This document shows positions 32,834-41,584 of a stretch of 57,759 nt of DNA, piece by piece. Location: the NCBI GenBank assembly GCA_937967505.1, contig CALCJM010000085.1:1-57759 (forward strand), written 5' to 3'. Positions within the stretch are counted from its first letter, which is position 1; each line of letters begins with the position of its first letter. The notes below the pieces were generated by a model. It made no database searches. It had not been told where the DNA came from and saw only the letters and a list, made by a program, of their open reading frames with translations. The translations under genes were made by a program, and so were the position numbers. Source of the DNA: an uncultured Pirellulaceae bacterium. Lineage in GTDB: Bacteria > Planctomycetota > Planctomycetia > Pirellulales > Pirellulaceae.

Positions 32834-33409
32834 CTAATAGCGCGGTACCGATTCGTCAACCTCTTGACTCCATACGTCTATGCCGCCGGTCATATTCCGC
32901 GCCTGTGGAAAACCGTTCTCGCGCAGGAACTGAACCACTTGCAAACTACGCCCGCCGTGATGGCAATGCACCACCAATGGCTGCTCCTTCCACGCCTCCA
33001 GCTCTTTCAATCGCTCGGGAATCGAACGCATTGGCATTAGCATCGCTCCCTCAATCCGACACGTTTTGTGCTCGTCCGGTTCACGACAGTCCAACAATAA
33101 AAACTCGGCACGACTATGCTGCTGAAGCAGGTCAGAGGTGGATTGGACATCAATTTCAATCGGTTGTTCTGTGGTCATTTTGATTTGGCCGGTGGTAGGT
33201 TGAGATAGAGCTTCATGGCTTGCCTGGTGATTACCGGATTTGAGTAATCCCGTCTCGCGCTCCGGCAAAACGGCATCCCGGGAAGAACCCCGGGGTGAAA
33301 TCCAACCGGTTTCGTTCAAGTCACCGCCCGCTCCGATGATTGTATATGAAAAAACTGCCGCACAGGCAACGGCGCTAATGCCTGCGAGCCATAGAATCTG
33401 CCTGTTCAA
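32834..33409 (-). CDS. Membrane-anchored rhodanese-domain protein
   Basis: A 191-residue protein. An N-terminal hydrophobic segment (about 5-27) anchors or exports it. A low-complexity linker leads to a single rhodanese domain (about 85-185) with the active-site loop HCHHGGRS, where the cysteine would carry a persulphide, and the DCREPDEH entry motif. Single-domain rhodaneses transfer sulphane sulphur or act as sulphur carriers. The start is TTG at 33409, justified by a strong GGAGGT five bases upstream. The internal ATG at 33178 would give a cytoplasmic rhodanese but has no ribosome binding site. Substrate is unknown. Confidence 0.9.
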   Translation of the reverse strand: MNRQILWLAGISAVACAAVFSYTIIGAGGDLNETGWISPRGSSRDAVLPERETGLLKSGNHQASHEALSQPTTGQIKMTTEQPIEIDVQSTSDLLQQHSRAEFLLLDCREPDEHKTCRIEGAMLMPMRSIPERLKELEAWKEQPLVVHCHHGGRSLQVVQFLRENGFPQARNMTGGIDVWSQEVDESVPRY

Positions 33410-33414
33410 ATGCC

Positions 33415-33420
33415 ACCTCC
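33415..33420 (-). promoter_or_regulatory. Ribosome binding site that selects a TTG start
   Basis: GGAGGT on the minus strand lies five bases before the TTG at 33409. It is the strongest ribosome binding site near this gene and argues for the longer, membrane-anchored rhodanese. Confidence 0.7.
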
Positions 33421-33483
33421 CCTGAAGATCAATGGTTTCAGATTGAAAACAACAACAAGAATCACAACCAGTTTATCATGGCA

Positions 33484-34473
33484 TCATTGGCCCAACACGT
33501 AGGCAAACACCAGCGGCGCGACGATCGAGGCGTCCGAGTTGATCATAAACTTCGGTGTATTTTCAGCAAGTTTACACCACGTGATTTTTTCATTTGGAAC
33601 GGCCCCTGAATAGGACCCATAAGACGTTGTCGAATCCGAGATCTGAGCAAAATATTGCCACAGACGGATGTCTTTCTGTAGATCCTGGATGATCGTCGGC
33701 ACGGCACAGATGGCAAAATCGCCCGCGATCCCGCCACCAATCTGGAAAAAACCGATGCCCCGTCCGTTTCGATCTTCCGGTCGCCCGTCGGTCTCTAGGT
33801 ACCAGTTCACCAGATTTTCCATCTGCTGCGTGCCGCTGGCGAGCGCGTGGTGCGAGCCAATTTTCTTTTCGATCACACGCGCGGCAAAAATATTACCCAG
33901 CGTCGAATCCTCAAATCCGGGACAAAAAACGGGAATCCCTTTTTCCCACGCCGCCAGCATCCATGAATTCTCAGGCGGGATCTGATAGTGAGGCTTGAGG
34001 CTGCCGGAGTCAAAGATCCGAAAGAATACTTCCGCCGGTGTCAGGCTGGTGTCTGATTCGGCATGGTCGGCACAGATTCCCATGAAATGGTCCTCAATGT
34101 GTCGCATCACGGTTTCGGGAATGCAGGTATCGGTGACGCGATTGAATCCTTTCTCCAACAGCGCCTGTTCATCCGCCGGCGAAAGGTCGCGGTAGTTTGG
34201 CACCAGTTGGTATTCGCTGTTCGCCACTAGGTTGAAGACGTCTTCTTCCAGATTGGCCCCGGTACAGGAGATGGCGTGGACCTTGTCCTGCCGAATCATT
34301 TCGGCCAGCGAGATCCCCAATTCGGCAGTGCTCATCGCACCGGCGAGCGACAATAACATTTTGCCATCTCCGTCCAAGTGTTCGCGCCATGCCCGGGCGG
34401 AGGCAACCAGTTCACGTGCGTTGAAATGCAGGAAGTTTTGATCGAGAAAACGGGTGATGGGTGTGTCGGACAT
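33484..34473 (-). CDS. Deoxyhypusine-synthase-like protein
   Basis: A 329-residue soluble protein covering the full deoxyhypusine synthase fold. It shows the N-terminal FNARELV region, the NAD-binding LSLAGAMST and SCTGANLEED stretches, PVFCPGFEDST, the QIGGG motif and, near the C-terminus, SGAVPNEKITWCKL. The lysine of the last motif corresponds to the active-site lysine of the eukaryotic enzyme. It ends in DASIVAPLVFAYVL. Bacteria lack eIF5A, so members like this probably transfer an aminobutyl group to another acceptor such as a polyamine. The actual substrate is unknown. I chose the ATG at 34473 (GGAA about eight bases upstream). An ATG six codons earlier is also open. It is followed downstream by the rhodanese gene. 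Confidence 0.9.
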   Translation of the reverse strand: MSDTPITRFLDQNFLHFNARELVASARAWREHLDGDGKMLLSLAGAMSTAELGISLAEMIRQDKVHAISCTGANLEEDVFNLVANSEYQLVPNYRDLSPADEQALLEKGFNRVTDTCIPETVMRHIEDHFMGICADHAESDTSLTPAEVFFRIFDSGSLKPHYQIPPENSWMLAAWEKGIPVFCPGFEDSTLGNIFAARVIEKKIGSHHALASGTQQMENLVNWYLETDGRPEDRNGRGIGFFQIGGGIAGDFAICAVPTIIQDLQKDIRLWQYFAQISDSTTSYGSYSGAVPNEKITWCKLAENTPKFMINSDASIVAPLVFAYVLGQ

Positions 34474-34885
34474 ACGGGTTCCAAGTGGCATGTTGGGTGA
34501 ACAACGGCAGCAGTTATTTTCTACCAGAGAGGCTTTTAAGAAACACCCCTGTTGCGAAAGGTGTTCATGTGGCGTTTGGGCATCGCCCGGATTGAGCCAT
34601 CAAAAACAGGGCGCAAACACCAAAACCGGCCTGTTTGGCGGGCGCGTGGCTGAATTGGCCGAATGGTCCCACCCTATTTTGCACATTGGCATCAGCCTTG
34701 CCATTGAGAGTCATCAGTTAGTTTCCCGACCAGGTGACTGACTGAAACGAGACCTCCTCGAACTTCCCCGATACAGGCCTTTACCGGTCCCCGCCCCCCC
34801 GTCCCTCCTTCCATTCAGTTCACCTACCCACCGGGCAATTCCCCACCTGTTGCCCAGCACTATATAAATCGAACGAGAACACACA
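34474..34885. other. Divergent gap with no gene
   Basis: About 410 bases separating divergent genes. No supported coding frame. A C-rich run lies near 34783-34800, and a TATATAAA sequence at 34860-34867 is a candidate -10 region for the plus-strand gene at 34886. A weak hairpin (AACACC facing GGTGTT) lies near 34542-34565. Confidence 0.45.
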
Positions 34886-35716
34886 ATGCACGCTAGTCAA
34901 CTGTCAGAAATTGGTTCATGGGTTGCTGTCCACGCCGCTAACCTGGTCTTCGGACGACAACAACAATCACTCTGCGTTTCCAATGAATACTGGACGGCGT
35001 CCAAATGCCGGCTGCAACGATGGATTACCGCTTTGAAGATGTTTGAGCACGACATTGCTGATCCGGCCGAAGAGCACGATCCGTGGCCGGCAATGGAAAC
35101 GGTCGTAGAGGAAATTTTGCTGTCCGAGTTTCTGACCCGCGTGTGGGCGGCAGCGGTGCTGTGCCACGACCAGTATCACGAAACGGATGAACTTAACGGT
35201 CTGGCACATTCGACCTTCATCAGTCACATCGAAGCCCGCAACCGCGCCGTGCGGTTATTGCTGGCCGGGCAGAACTCCAATGAGGAAGCGTTTGACCGCA
35301 TCAATCTGCTACGCCGGAAACTGGAACGCTGGACGGACCTGTTTATGGCTCAGTTGCCAAATCTGAACATCTCCCGGCAGTTTGCTTTCGATCAGGAACG
35401 CGTTGCCGATTTTTACAACGAACGACGACAGGAGTCCGGCCCCAACGTCGTTCGCCGCCAGCAGGTACTGATGGCTTCTTTCGCCGCCGATGTCAATACC
35501 TTCCACGGGCATTCGGCCAATCCGGTGTTCAATCGCCAAATCGCTTCGGGCATTCTGAAATGCTTTCCTTCCGACCGCTTCGATTCGACCGGCCTGCCAA
35601 AATCGGCGCGCATGCTGTGGATGGAGAAATCTCAGGATGATACGCAGATGCTGGTTGAACAATTGGCAGATTTTGAAACAAAGTCCCTGGAAAAATCGAC
35701 GCGCTTTATGGCGTAG
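34886..35716 (+). CDS. Hypothetical protein, helical, planctomycete-type
   Basis: A 276-residue soluble protein of no recognised family. It is rich in Trp, Phe, His and Arg and predominantly helical, with paired charged helices in 110-165 and 185-270. A conserved-looking CHDQYHE segment near residue 95 has clustered His, Asp and Glu and could bind metal, but no established motif is complete. There is no signal or membrane segment. It is preceded by a purine stretch (GAACGAGAA) ahead of the ATG and followed by a short-repeat region and a lipoprotein gene on the same strand. Confidence 0.8.
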   Translation: MHASQLSEIGSWVAVHAANLVFGRQQQSLCVSNEYWTASKCRLQRWITALKMFEHDIADPAEEHDPWPAMETVVEEILLSEFLTRVWAAAVLCHDQYHETDELNGLAHSTFISHIEARNRAVRLLLAGQNSNEEAFDRINLLRRKLERWTDLFMAQLPNLNISRQFAFDQERVADFYNERRQESGPNVVRRQQVLMASFAADVNTFHGHSANPVFNRQIASGILKCFPSDRFDSTGLPKSARMLWMEKSQDDTQMLVEQLADFETKSLEKSTRFMA

Positions 35717-35795
35717 CCTCCGATCGCCGATCGCCATTACTTCCGATCGCGATTACCAAACAGCACCGCCGGGTGGCCGGATGCCCTCAAGTGTC

Positions 35796-35857
35796 TTGCC
35801 CAAACAGGTTTGCCGAACCAGATTTGCCCAAACTGATTTGCCCAAACTGGATTTGCC
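35796..35857. repeat. 14-bp imperfect tandem repeat
   Basis: Units beginning ttgcc occur at 35796, 35810, 35824, 35838 and 35853 (periods 14, 14, 14 and 15), with the consensus ttgcccaaactgat. They lie in the gap before the lipoprotein gene and could extend the frame if an earlier start were used, which I do not favour. Confidence 0.75.
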
Positions 35858-35925
35858 AGCCGCTGGGCGGTAGAATCATTTTTCTACGACTTGGACCGAT
35901 CCCAATTTCACTTGCCGGCGAAACC

Positions 35926-36366
35926 ATGAAAACGATTTTCCACACGCTATGCTTTATTCTGGCCGTTACGGTATTGGCCGCGGGCTGCGAGAGCAAAAAG
36001 GTGGCCGAGGACCCCAAACCGGAACCGATCTTCGGAAAGAAGACTCAGGATATTGCCGAATACGATCCGGCCGCTGGCAAGATCGTCAGTGAGGGCAAGT
36101 ACGAATCAAGTCTGCTGAAGACCGCGATGGGCAACGCGCGCGCCTATGGTAGTGCGGTGGAGAATATCGAGCTGCCCTATGTTAACCGGCAGATCGAATT
36201 TTATCGCGCGACCACGGGCGCGTACCCGAAAACGCACAAGGAGTTTATGGAAGAGGTCATCTATAAAAACGATTACAAACTGACCATGCTGCCGCATGGA
36301 TCGTCGTATCAGTATGACGTGGCAAATCACAAAGTGATTGTCGTGAAAGACAAAGCTGACGACTGA
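35926..36366 (+). CDS. Small lipoprotein of unknown function
   Basis: A 146-residue protein with a type II signal peptide: charged MKTIF start, hydrophobic core and LAAGC lipobox with C21 as the acylated residue. The mature part is hydrophilic, with a lysine/proline-rich linker after the cysteine. A domain around residues 70-140 contains YVNRQIEFYRATTGAYPKT, reminiscent of the post-helix region of pseudopilins, where a long helix meets a short beta region. That likeness is weak. The ATG at 35926 is chosen because it places the signal peptide at the N-terminus. Upstream in-frame sequence is repeat-derived. It is convergent with the aldolase gene across a terminator. Confidence 0.8.
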   Translation: MKTIFHTLCFILAVTVLAAGCESKKVAEDPKPEPIFGKKTQDIAEYDPAAGKIVSEGKYESSLLKTAMGNARAYGSAVENIELPYVNRQIEFYRATTGAYPKTHKEFMEEVIYKNDYKLTMLPHGSSYQYDVANHKVIVVKDKADD

Positions 36367-36420
36367 TCCTCGTTCTTTGTTTTGTTTATCGTTTTTTGTT
36401 TTGTTTAGGTTCTATTGGTG

Positions 36421-36450
36421 GGCTACCACGCTCTGGCGAGCGTAGCCACG
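36421..36450. repeat. REP-like hairpin, single inverted copy
   Basis: The sequence ccacgctctggcgagcgtag is the reverse complement of the core of the tandem repeats at 20967-21204. It has the same ACGCTC/GAGCGT stem with a four-base loop. Here it stands alone between convergent genes. Confidence 0.8.
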
Positions 36451-36463
36451 TTTGGTGCCCTAA

Positions 36464-36498
36464 AAAACCCGAATCCGCAACATGCTGATTCGGGTTTT
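36464..36498. terminator. Bidirectional rho-independent terminator
   Basis: A perfect 12-base inverted repeat, AAAACCCGAATC and GATTCGGGTTTT, with an 11-base loop. A-runs and T-runs on the flanks work in both directions. It serves the convergent lipoprotein (ends 36366) and aldolase (ends 36528) genes. Confidence 0.9.
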
Positions 36499-36527
36499 GA
36501 ATTTCAGTCGCTGGTCACGCGGAGTGC

Positions 36528-37613
36528 CTAAATAAGGCCGTCACAGCGGTTGATACAGTTCAGGTCTTCGAAGGCCTCCTTCAAACGCGTGACGAATTGA
36601 TCTTCGCCTTTTCGCAGCCACTTGCGTGGGTCGTAGAACTTCTTGTTGGGAATGTCGTCGCCATCCGGGTTGCCCAACTGAGTCTGTAGATAGCCTTCGT
36701 TGGCTTTGTAGTAGTCAAGCACACCTTTCCAGGTCGCCCACTGCATGTCAGTGTCCAAGTTCATCTTGATCGCACCGTAGTCGATCGCTTCACGGATTTC
36801 CTCACGCGTTGACCCCGATCCGCCATGGAAGACGAAGTTCACAGGCAGGTCGCCGGTGCCAAATTTCTCCTTGATGTGTTCCTGAGAGTTTTTCAGAATA
36901 ATCGGCTGAAGGCTGACGTTACCGGGCTTGTAGACACCGTGAACATTTCCAAAAGCGGCCGCCACAGTGAAGCTGGAAGAGATCTTGTTCAGCTCTTCAT
37001 AGACGTAGGCAACTTCTGAAGGTTGCGTGTACAGCTTCGAACTATCGACATCGGTGTTATCGACACCGTCTTCCTCACCGCCGGTGATCCCCAGTTCAAC
37101 CTCGATCGTCATGCCAATTTTTGCCATGCGTTCGAAATACTTACAGCTGATCTCGACATTCTCTTCCAGCGATTCTTCTGACAGGTCCAGCATGTGAGAG
37201 CTGTATAGCGGCTGGCCGGTCTGGTCAAAGTGCTTTTCGCCGGCATCCAGCAGGCCATCGATCCATGGCAGGAGTTTTTTGGCACAGTGATCGGTGTGCA
37301 GCACGACTGGCACGCCGTACATGCCGGCCATCTGGTGAACGTGATGCGCCCCGGAGATGCTACCGGCGATGGCAGCAGCCTCATTGGCATTAGCAAGGCT
37401 TTTGCCGGCATAGTATGAACCGCCACCGTTGGAAAACTGCACCATGACGGGTGAGTTGACTGCTGCGGCAGATTCCAGCACGGCGTTGATCGACATCGTG
37501 CTGACAACATTGACCGCCGGCATCGCGTAGTTGTTCTCGTTGGCGTGACGCAGCAATTGGTCCAGTGCCTCACCAGAGACAACGCCTGGCTTGATTTGTG
37601 TGGTAGTACTCAT
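36528..37613 (-). CDS. fbaA: Class II fructose-bisphosphate aldolase (FbaA type)
   Basis: A 361-residue cytoplasmic glycolytic and gluconeogenic enzyme that cleaves fructose 1,6-bisphosphate to dihydroxyacetone phosphate and glyceraldehyde 3-phosphate. It is the long class IIA form like the E. coli enzyme. Zinc and catalytic motifs are present: HTDHCAKK, ITGGEEDGVDN, the HGVYKPGNV histidine, FHGGSGS and the NLDTDMQWA end motif. The N-terminal NVVSTMSINAVLE and FSNGGGSYYAGK segments are typical. Length is normal. The gene stands alone and ends at a strong terminator shared with the convergent lipoprotein gene. Confidence 0.97.
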   Translation of the reverse strand: MSTTTQIKPGVVSGEALDQLLRHANENNYAMPAVNVVSTMSINAVLESAAAVNSPVMVQFSNGGGSYYAGKSLANANEAAAIAGSISGAHHVHQMAGMYGVPVVLHTDHCAKKLLPWIDGLLDAGEKHFDQTGQPLYSSHMLDLSEESLEENVEISCKYFERMAKIGMTIEVELGITGGEEDGVDNTDVDSSKLYTQPSEVAYVYEELNKISSSFTVAAAFGNVHGVYKPGNVSLQPIILKNSQEHIKEKFGTGDLPVNFVFHGGSGSTREEIREAIDYGAIKMNLDTDMQWATWKGVLDYYKANEGYLQTQLGNPDGDDIPNKKFYDPRKWLRKGEDQFVTRLKEAFEDLNCINRCDGLI

Positions 37614-37764
37614 GAATCAGTTTCTGGTGAAGGGTGACAGAAAACGCTCCGAAGCGGTAATCTCCGGCCCGTTTTGAAAGTGCACATTGTATTCGGATCA
37701 GGCGATCTGACAACGTCCGAATCCAACCGTCCCCCAGGGGGCTGACCACGCCCGATATTCGATG

Positions 37765-38589
37765 TTAAGGGATGGGCGATTTTGGAGAAATCGCAGGTTG
37801 GGTAGTTATCGGCGGTGTTTCCGCTGAATTTCTGGCCGGTGAGGAGGCTGGTGGGGAGGCCGCACCGTGCGTGCCGGCGGACAGCGGCGACGCAGGAGCT
37901 GAAGAGGCCGCGGGGGTTGTAGTCGCAGGTGCAGGCGGCGGAACGGGTTGCCCTTTAGGGATGAATTTCAGCGCTGCCGAATTCATGCAGTAGCGCAGCC
38001 CGGTAGGAGCCGGGCCGTCGTTAAATACGTGCCCCAAATGAGCGTCGCAGCGCGTGCACACATTTTCGGTGCGCGTCACTCCGTAGCTGGAGTCCACCAT
38101 TGAACCAACCGCCCGTTCGTCGATGGCCTGAAAGAAACTGGGCCAACCAGTGCCCGATTTGAATTTGGTGGATGAATCGAACAAAGGCTGCCCGCAGCAT
38201 TTGCAGACGTAGGTTCCTTCCCGGGTGTTATTCCAGTACTTGCCGGTAAACGCCCGTTCGGTGCCCTTTTGCCGGGTGACGTCATACTCCAACGGTGTCA
38301 ATTGCGATCGCCATTGCGGGTCTGTTTTTCGAACCTTTTCAATCACTCCAGTGAGAGTTGGACCGCCGGCGTTGTTGGTGGAGGGTCCGAGGGATGCACC
38401 CGATTTGGCAACCGATCCGGCGGTGACCGGTTTGGTTTGCGATCCGCCCGTGGAGGCGGGTGGTTGCTGGCAAGCCCCCAGAGCACCCAGCGTGCAAATT
38501 GACAGACTCAGCAAGATCGCGGAACTCAATATGCGAAATGGACTTGCGAAGAAAACGTATTGAGTAGAAACCCTATTTGATTGTCTCAT
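37765..38589 (-). CDS. msrB: Lipoprotein peptide-methionine (R)-S-oxide reductase MsrB
   Basis: A 274-residue protein. A hydrophobic signal ends in LGAC, a lipobox, so the enzyme is probably tethered outside the cytoplasmic membrane. The MsrB domain starts at LTPLEYDVT, with the two zinc CxxC pairs (CKCC and [10 protein letters not shown]), GTGWPSF, and the catalytic cysteine in RYCMNSAAL. It reduces methionine R-sulphoxide in oxidised proteins. A C-terminal tail of about 55 residues made of Pro, Ala, Ser and Thr is unusual for MsrB and may cross the peptidoglycan. The ATG at 38589 is preferred. An upstream in-frame ATG (38646) would place extra charged residues before the signal. Confidence 0.93.
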   Translation of the reverse strand: MRQSNRVSTQYVFFASPFRILSSAILLSLSICTLGALGACQQPPASTGGSQTKPVTAGSVAKSGASLGPSTNNAGGPTLTGVIEKVRKTDPQWRSQLTPLEYDVTRQKGTERAFTGKYWNNTREGTYVCKCCGQPLFDSSTKFKSGTGWPSFFQAIDERAVGSMVDSSYGVTRTENVCTRCDAHLGHVFNDGPAPTGLRYCMNSAALKFIPKGQPVPPPAPATTTPAASSAPASPLSAGTHGAASPPASSPARNSAETPPITTQPAISPKSPIP

Positions 38590-38743
38590 GATCAGCGGTT
38601 CTTTCAGAAAGAATTTTCGGAGTAGTCCCGTTTGCATTGTAGGCATCGGCAGCCTTGCAGGCGATACTAATTACAGCTGACATGCGTTGGGAAGATTGCC
38701 TCTTCGAGCGGTCTTGCACTTGAACTCTCCTTACAGTGATCTC

Positions 38744-39496
38744 ATGACCACACCAAACGCCCCTGAAACGACTCGCCCCCAACCTGCTCCAACAGGATGG
38801 AAGAAAGCTTGGCTACTTGGGCTGGTGTTGCTGATGGCGGTGGCGTGCTTCATCGCAGTGCGACAATATTTTGACATCGCATATCTGGCCTCATTTGAGC
38901 AGCAACTCAAATCGTTCTATGTTTCCAATCCGGTGATCGTTCTGGCCGCCGCTTTTGTGATCTACGCACTGGTTACCGGGCTGTCGGTTCCTGGCGCATC
39001 GCCCATGACGTTGGTGATGGCATGGTTTTTGGGGTTTCCAACCGCCCTAGTATTGATCAGCTTCGCCTCGACAACCGGAGCCACCATCGCATTCCTAATC
39101 AGCCGCCACCTGTTCCGGGACTGGATCGAGTCCCGGTTTGGGGATCGATTGGAGAAATTCAACGAGGCCCTCGAGAAGGAGGGAGCCTTCTATCTGTTCA
39201 CATTGCGGTTGATTCCTTTGGTGCCGTTTTTCGTCATCAATAATGTGATGGGTCTGACGAAGATTCCGACGCGCACGTTCTGGTGGGTCAGCCAATTGGG
39301 GATGTTGGCCGGAACGGCCATTTATTGCTACGCTGGATCGAGAATTCCCGATTTACAAGCGCTGTCCGAGCACGGCATTGGGTCGGTGCTCAACCGCCAG
39401 CAACTGACGCAGATTACCATTGCGCTGGTGCTATTGAGCCTGTTTCCAATCGCCGCAAAGAAGATCATCGCAGTACTCAGAACCAAACCGGCATAA
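38744..39496 (+). CDS. TVP38/TMEM64 (DedA-like, VTT domain) membrane protein
   Basis: A 250-residue polytopic protein with four to six membrane segments. It has the VTT/SNARE-associated signature: GLSVPGASPMTLV, a GATIAFLISRHLFRDW re-entrant helix region, a FNEALEKEGAFYLFTLRLIPLVPFF stretch and the FWWVSQLGMLAGTA helix. Family members are thought to move phospholipids or related lipids across the membrane. The precise substrate is unknown. The ATG at 38744 is chosen because it opens a short Pro/Thr-rich cytoplasmic leader directly before the first membrane segment. It is divergent from msrB. Confidence 0.92.
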   Translation: MTTPNAPETTRPQPAPTGWKKAWLLGLVLLMAVACFIAVRQYFDIAYLASFEQQLKSFYVSNPVIVLAAAFVIYALVTGLSVPGASPMTLVMAWFLGFPTALVLISFASTTGATIAFLISRHLFRDWIESRFGDRLEKFNEALEKEGAFYLFTLRLIPLVPFFVINNVMGLTKIPTRTFWWVSQLGMLAGTAIYCYAGSRIPDLQALSEHGIGSVLNRQQLTQITIALVLLSLFPIAAKKIIAVLRTKPA

Positions 39497-40120
39497 AATC
39501 AAACCGGCCTAGGAATCGGCGGCCTGAGGGCGCACTAAAATCTCGAAACGAAAATCGCGTCTCAAATCGAGACGCTGCGTGATCCGTTGAAGGAGCCAGA
39601 CGATGTGCAAGAGAAATATAATGGCATGGAAAGAAGTTTTTATTGTAGTTTCACACGGGAAAATGCCCGTTTCGGGCAGGCATGAGCAATTGGCCAGCCC
39701 GTTTGGCATGGCCTTTGCGTTAGTGTTTTTCCGGAGTGGAGGCCACAAGCCTTAGCGTTCTCATCCCATCCGCCGTCTCAGAGGCTTCTCCACTCCCATT
39801 TTAAATCATTCCTGAACAGTCGCGGTGCCCACTTTTCATTGCACGTCGCGTCTGTTTTTTTGCGCTAGCCAATCACCGCCACGATCCACCAACAGCTTCG
39901 TAAAACCAAAAACCACCAACCTGATCGTCAGGGGCGCACACCTCCTTGGTTCTTGGTCTTAGGCGATTGGCATTTGAAAGCCGACCGTTGGCGATGCTGC
40001 CAGCTTCGCTCCGACGCTGGCAGCGTCGCCAACGGATGGCAGGGGCACCAACGGATCGTAAATTCCTGACTGCCAGCCGCCTTAGCCCAACCCCTTAGCC
40101 CAACCCCTTAGCCCAGCCTC
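39497..40120. other. Gap with hairpins and repeats
   Basis: No gene is supported. Contents: a GCGTCTC-AAATC-GAGACGC hairpin at 39557-39575, without a T-run, just after the membrane protein gene; a TGCCCG-TTT-CGGGCA hairpin at 39665-39679; a BIME-like element at 39961-40082; and a 13-base tandem repeat running into the transaldolase stop. Confidence 0.6.
39961..40082. repeat. BIME/MITE-like hairpin element, copy 2
   Basis: Same family as 24630-24732 and in the same orientation. Ends are aggcgattggc (39961-39971) and gccagccgcct (40072-40082). The core hairpin is at 39985-40035. It carries a short insertion (aggggcaccaacgga) relative to copy 1. Confidence 0.85.
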
Positions 40121-40123
40121 TTA
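40080..40123. repeat. 13-bp tandem repeat at the transaldolase 3' end
   Basis: Four units of cttagcccaaccc-like sequence with TTA at 40082, 40095, 40108 and 40121. The last unit supplies the transaldolase stop codon (minus-strand TAA at 40121-40123). Confidence 0.85.
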
Positions 40124-41089
40124 GCCAACCGGCTGGGCGATCATGCCGGCAATCAAGGCTTCCAATTTGACAATGTCGGCTGAAAACTTGCGAATGCCTT
40201 CGGCTGTCTTCTCGGTTGCCATTGCATCTTCGTTCATCAGCCAGCGAAAGTTCTTTTCATTGCACTCCACTTTGCGGATGTCCATCGCCTGGGCGGCGGT
40301 TGCGTCAAGTTTCTGTTTGATCGGATCACTGGAGTTTTGCAGCTGCTCCAACAGGCCGGGGCTGATCGTTAGCAAGTCGCAACCGGCCAGTTCAATGATT
40401 TGTCCCGCATTGCGGAAACTGGCCCCCATGACCTCGGTTGGAAAACCAAATTTTTTGTAGTAGTTGTAAATTTCGGTGACCGACTGTACGCCCGGATCCT
40501 CAGCCCCCACGTAGTCGCGTCCCTCCGATTTTTTGTACCAATCGTAAATCCTGCCCACAAATGGCGAAACCAGCTTGATCCCTGCCTCGGCACAGGCGAC
40601 CGCTTGAACCAACGAAAACAGCAGCGTCAAATTACAGTTGATGTTTTCCTTTTGCAGGATTTCAGCTGCCTTAATCCCCTCCCATGTCGATGCAATCTTG
40701 ATCAGCACGCGCTCCCGGGATGTTCCTGATTGTTCGTACAGATCAATCAGGGTACGCGCCTTATCGACGGTGCCCTGAGTATCAAAGGACAGTCGCGCAT
40801 CGGTTTCCGTCGATACTCTTCCCGGCACAACTTTTAGAATCTCGTTACCAAACAGAATTAGCACCCGGTCAATGGTCGCTTCGACCCGCTGGTCTGCGGG
40901 CAGGTCCGATTCTTTCAGATCGTCCACCGCCTGCTGAACCAGGTATTGGTACTTCTCGTCCTTGGTTGCCGCCAAAATCAGGGACGGATTGGTGGTCGCG
41001 TCTTGGGGTTGGTATTCGGCCATCGCCTGGAAATCGCCTGTATCGGCAACGACGGTGGTCCACTGTTTCATTTGGTCAAGTTGATTCAT
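40121..41089 (-). CDS. tal: Transaldolase
   Basis: A 322-residue cytoplasmic pentose-phosphate enzyme that transfers a dihydroxyacetone unit between sugar phosphates through a Schiff base. Typical motifs are [10 protein letters not shown] near residue 30, [13 protein letters not shown] near 91, and the active-site lysine K131 in [12 protein letters not shown]. Also present are [14 protein letters not shown] and the phosphate-binding [11 protein letters not shown] and MGASFRN regions. Length matches the E. coli-type (TalB-like) enzyme. Its stop codon lies in a 13-base tandem repeat. Neighbouring intergenic regions on both sides carry copies of one hairpin element. Confidence 0.97.
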   Translation of the reverse strand: MNQLDQMKQWTTVVADTGDFQAMAEYQPQDATTNPSLILAATKDEKYQYLVQQAVDDLKESDLPADQRVEATIDRVLILFGNEILKVVPGRVSTETDARLSFDTQGTVDKARTLIDLYEQSGTSRERVLIKIASTWEGIKAAEILQKENINCNLTLLFSLVQAVACAEAGIKLVSPFVGRIYDWYKKSEGRDYVGAEDPGVQSVTEIYNYYKKFGFPTEVMGASFRNAGQIIELAGCDLLTISPGLLEQLQNSSDPIKQKLDATAAQAMDIRKVECNEKNFRWLMNEDAMATEKTAEGIRKFSADIVKLEALIAGMIAQPVG

Positions 41090-41584
41090 GGTTTGGCTGT
41101 CTCTGGTTAAAAAGGATTCATTTTGTGAGTGGAACTCGGGCCTGCCTCACACCGTTTGCGCAAAAGTGCACCGCGCCGCCAGACAGAAGGCGACTGGCAG
41201 TCAGGATATTACCACCCGTTGCCGACGTTGCCAGCCGTTGGCATCCGTTGCCGACGCTGCCAGCGTCGGAGCGAAGCTGGCAGCATCGCCAACGGTAAAC
41301 TCTCAACTGCCAATCACCTAAGTCTAACCATGTGGGCAATCCGCAGGGCCGGGACACAGGATGATACCGGATTTTCATGTCCTTTCCGACGTGGTCACAT
41401 CGATTTGCGTCATTTGGAAACGTCTTCAGGAAGTTTTGCCGTCCGCCGAAGGCTTTTGCCATCCATTGGAGGTCCCAGTCCCCGTTTCACTGCTCGCATG
41501 CTTGTCCGGGTGTCTTGTTGTGAGCGAATCGGATAAATTTAGGGGCAAGCAGTTTCTTTCATTTTGTCCGACCATCGCCACACA
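41090..41584. other. Divergent gap between transaldolase and the helicase gene
   Basis: No gene is supported in these 495 bases. A BIME-like element occupies 41188-41319. The remainder should hold promoters for both flanking genes, but no clear boxes are visible. Confidence 0.5.
41188..41319. repeat. BIME/MITE-like hairpin element, copy 3 (inverted)
   Basis: The core is the reverse complement of the element core at 39985-40035, bounded by aggcgactggc (41188-41198) and gccaatcacct (41309-41319). It contains an additional partial duplication of ccgttgccgacg-type sequence, making it longer than copies 1 and 2. Confidence 0.85.

Noticed and set aside
35773..35925. Upstream extension of the lipoprotein gene
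   Set aside because: It would translate a 14-base tandem repeat and bury the signal peptide.
39557..39575. Rho-independent terminator after the VTT-domain gene
   Set aside because: The hairpin is perfect but no T-run follows on either strand, so it is noted only as a hairpin.
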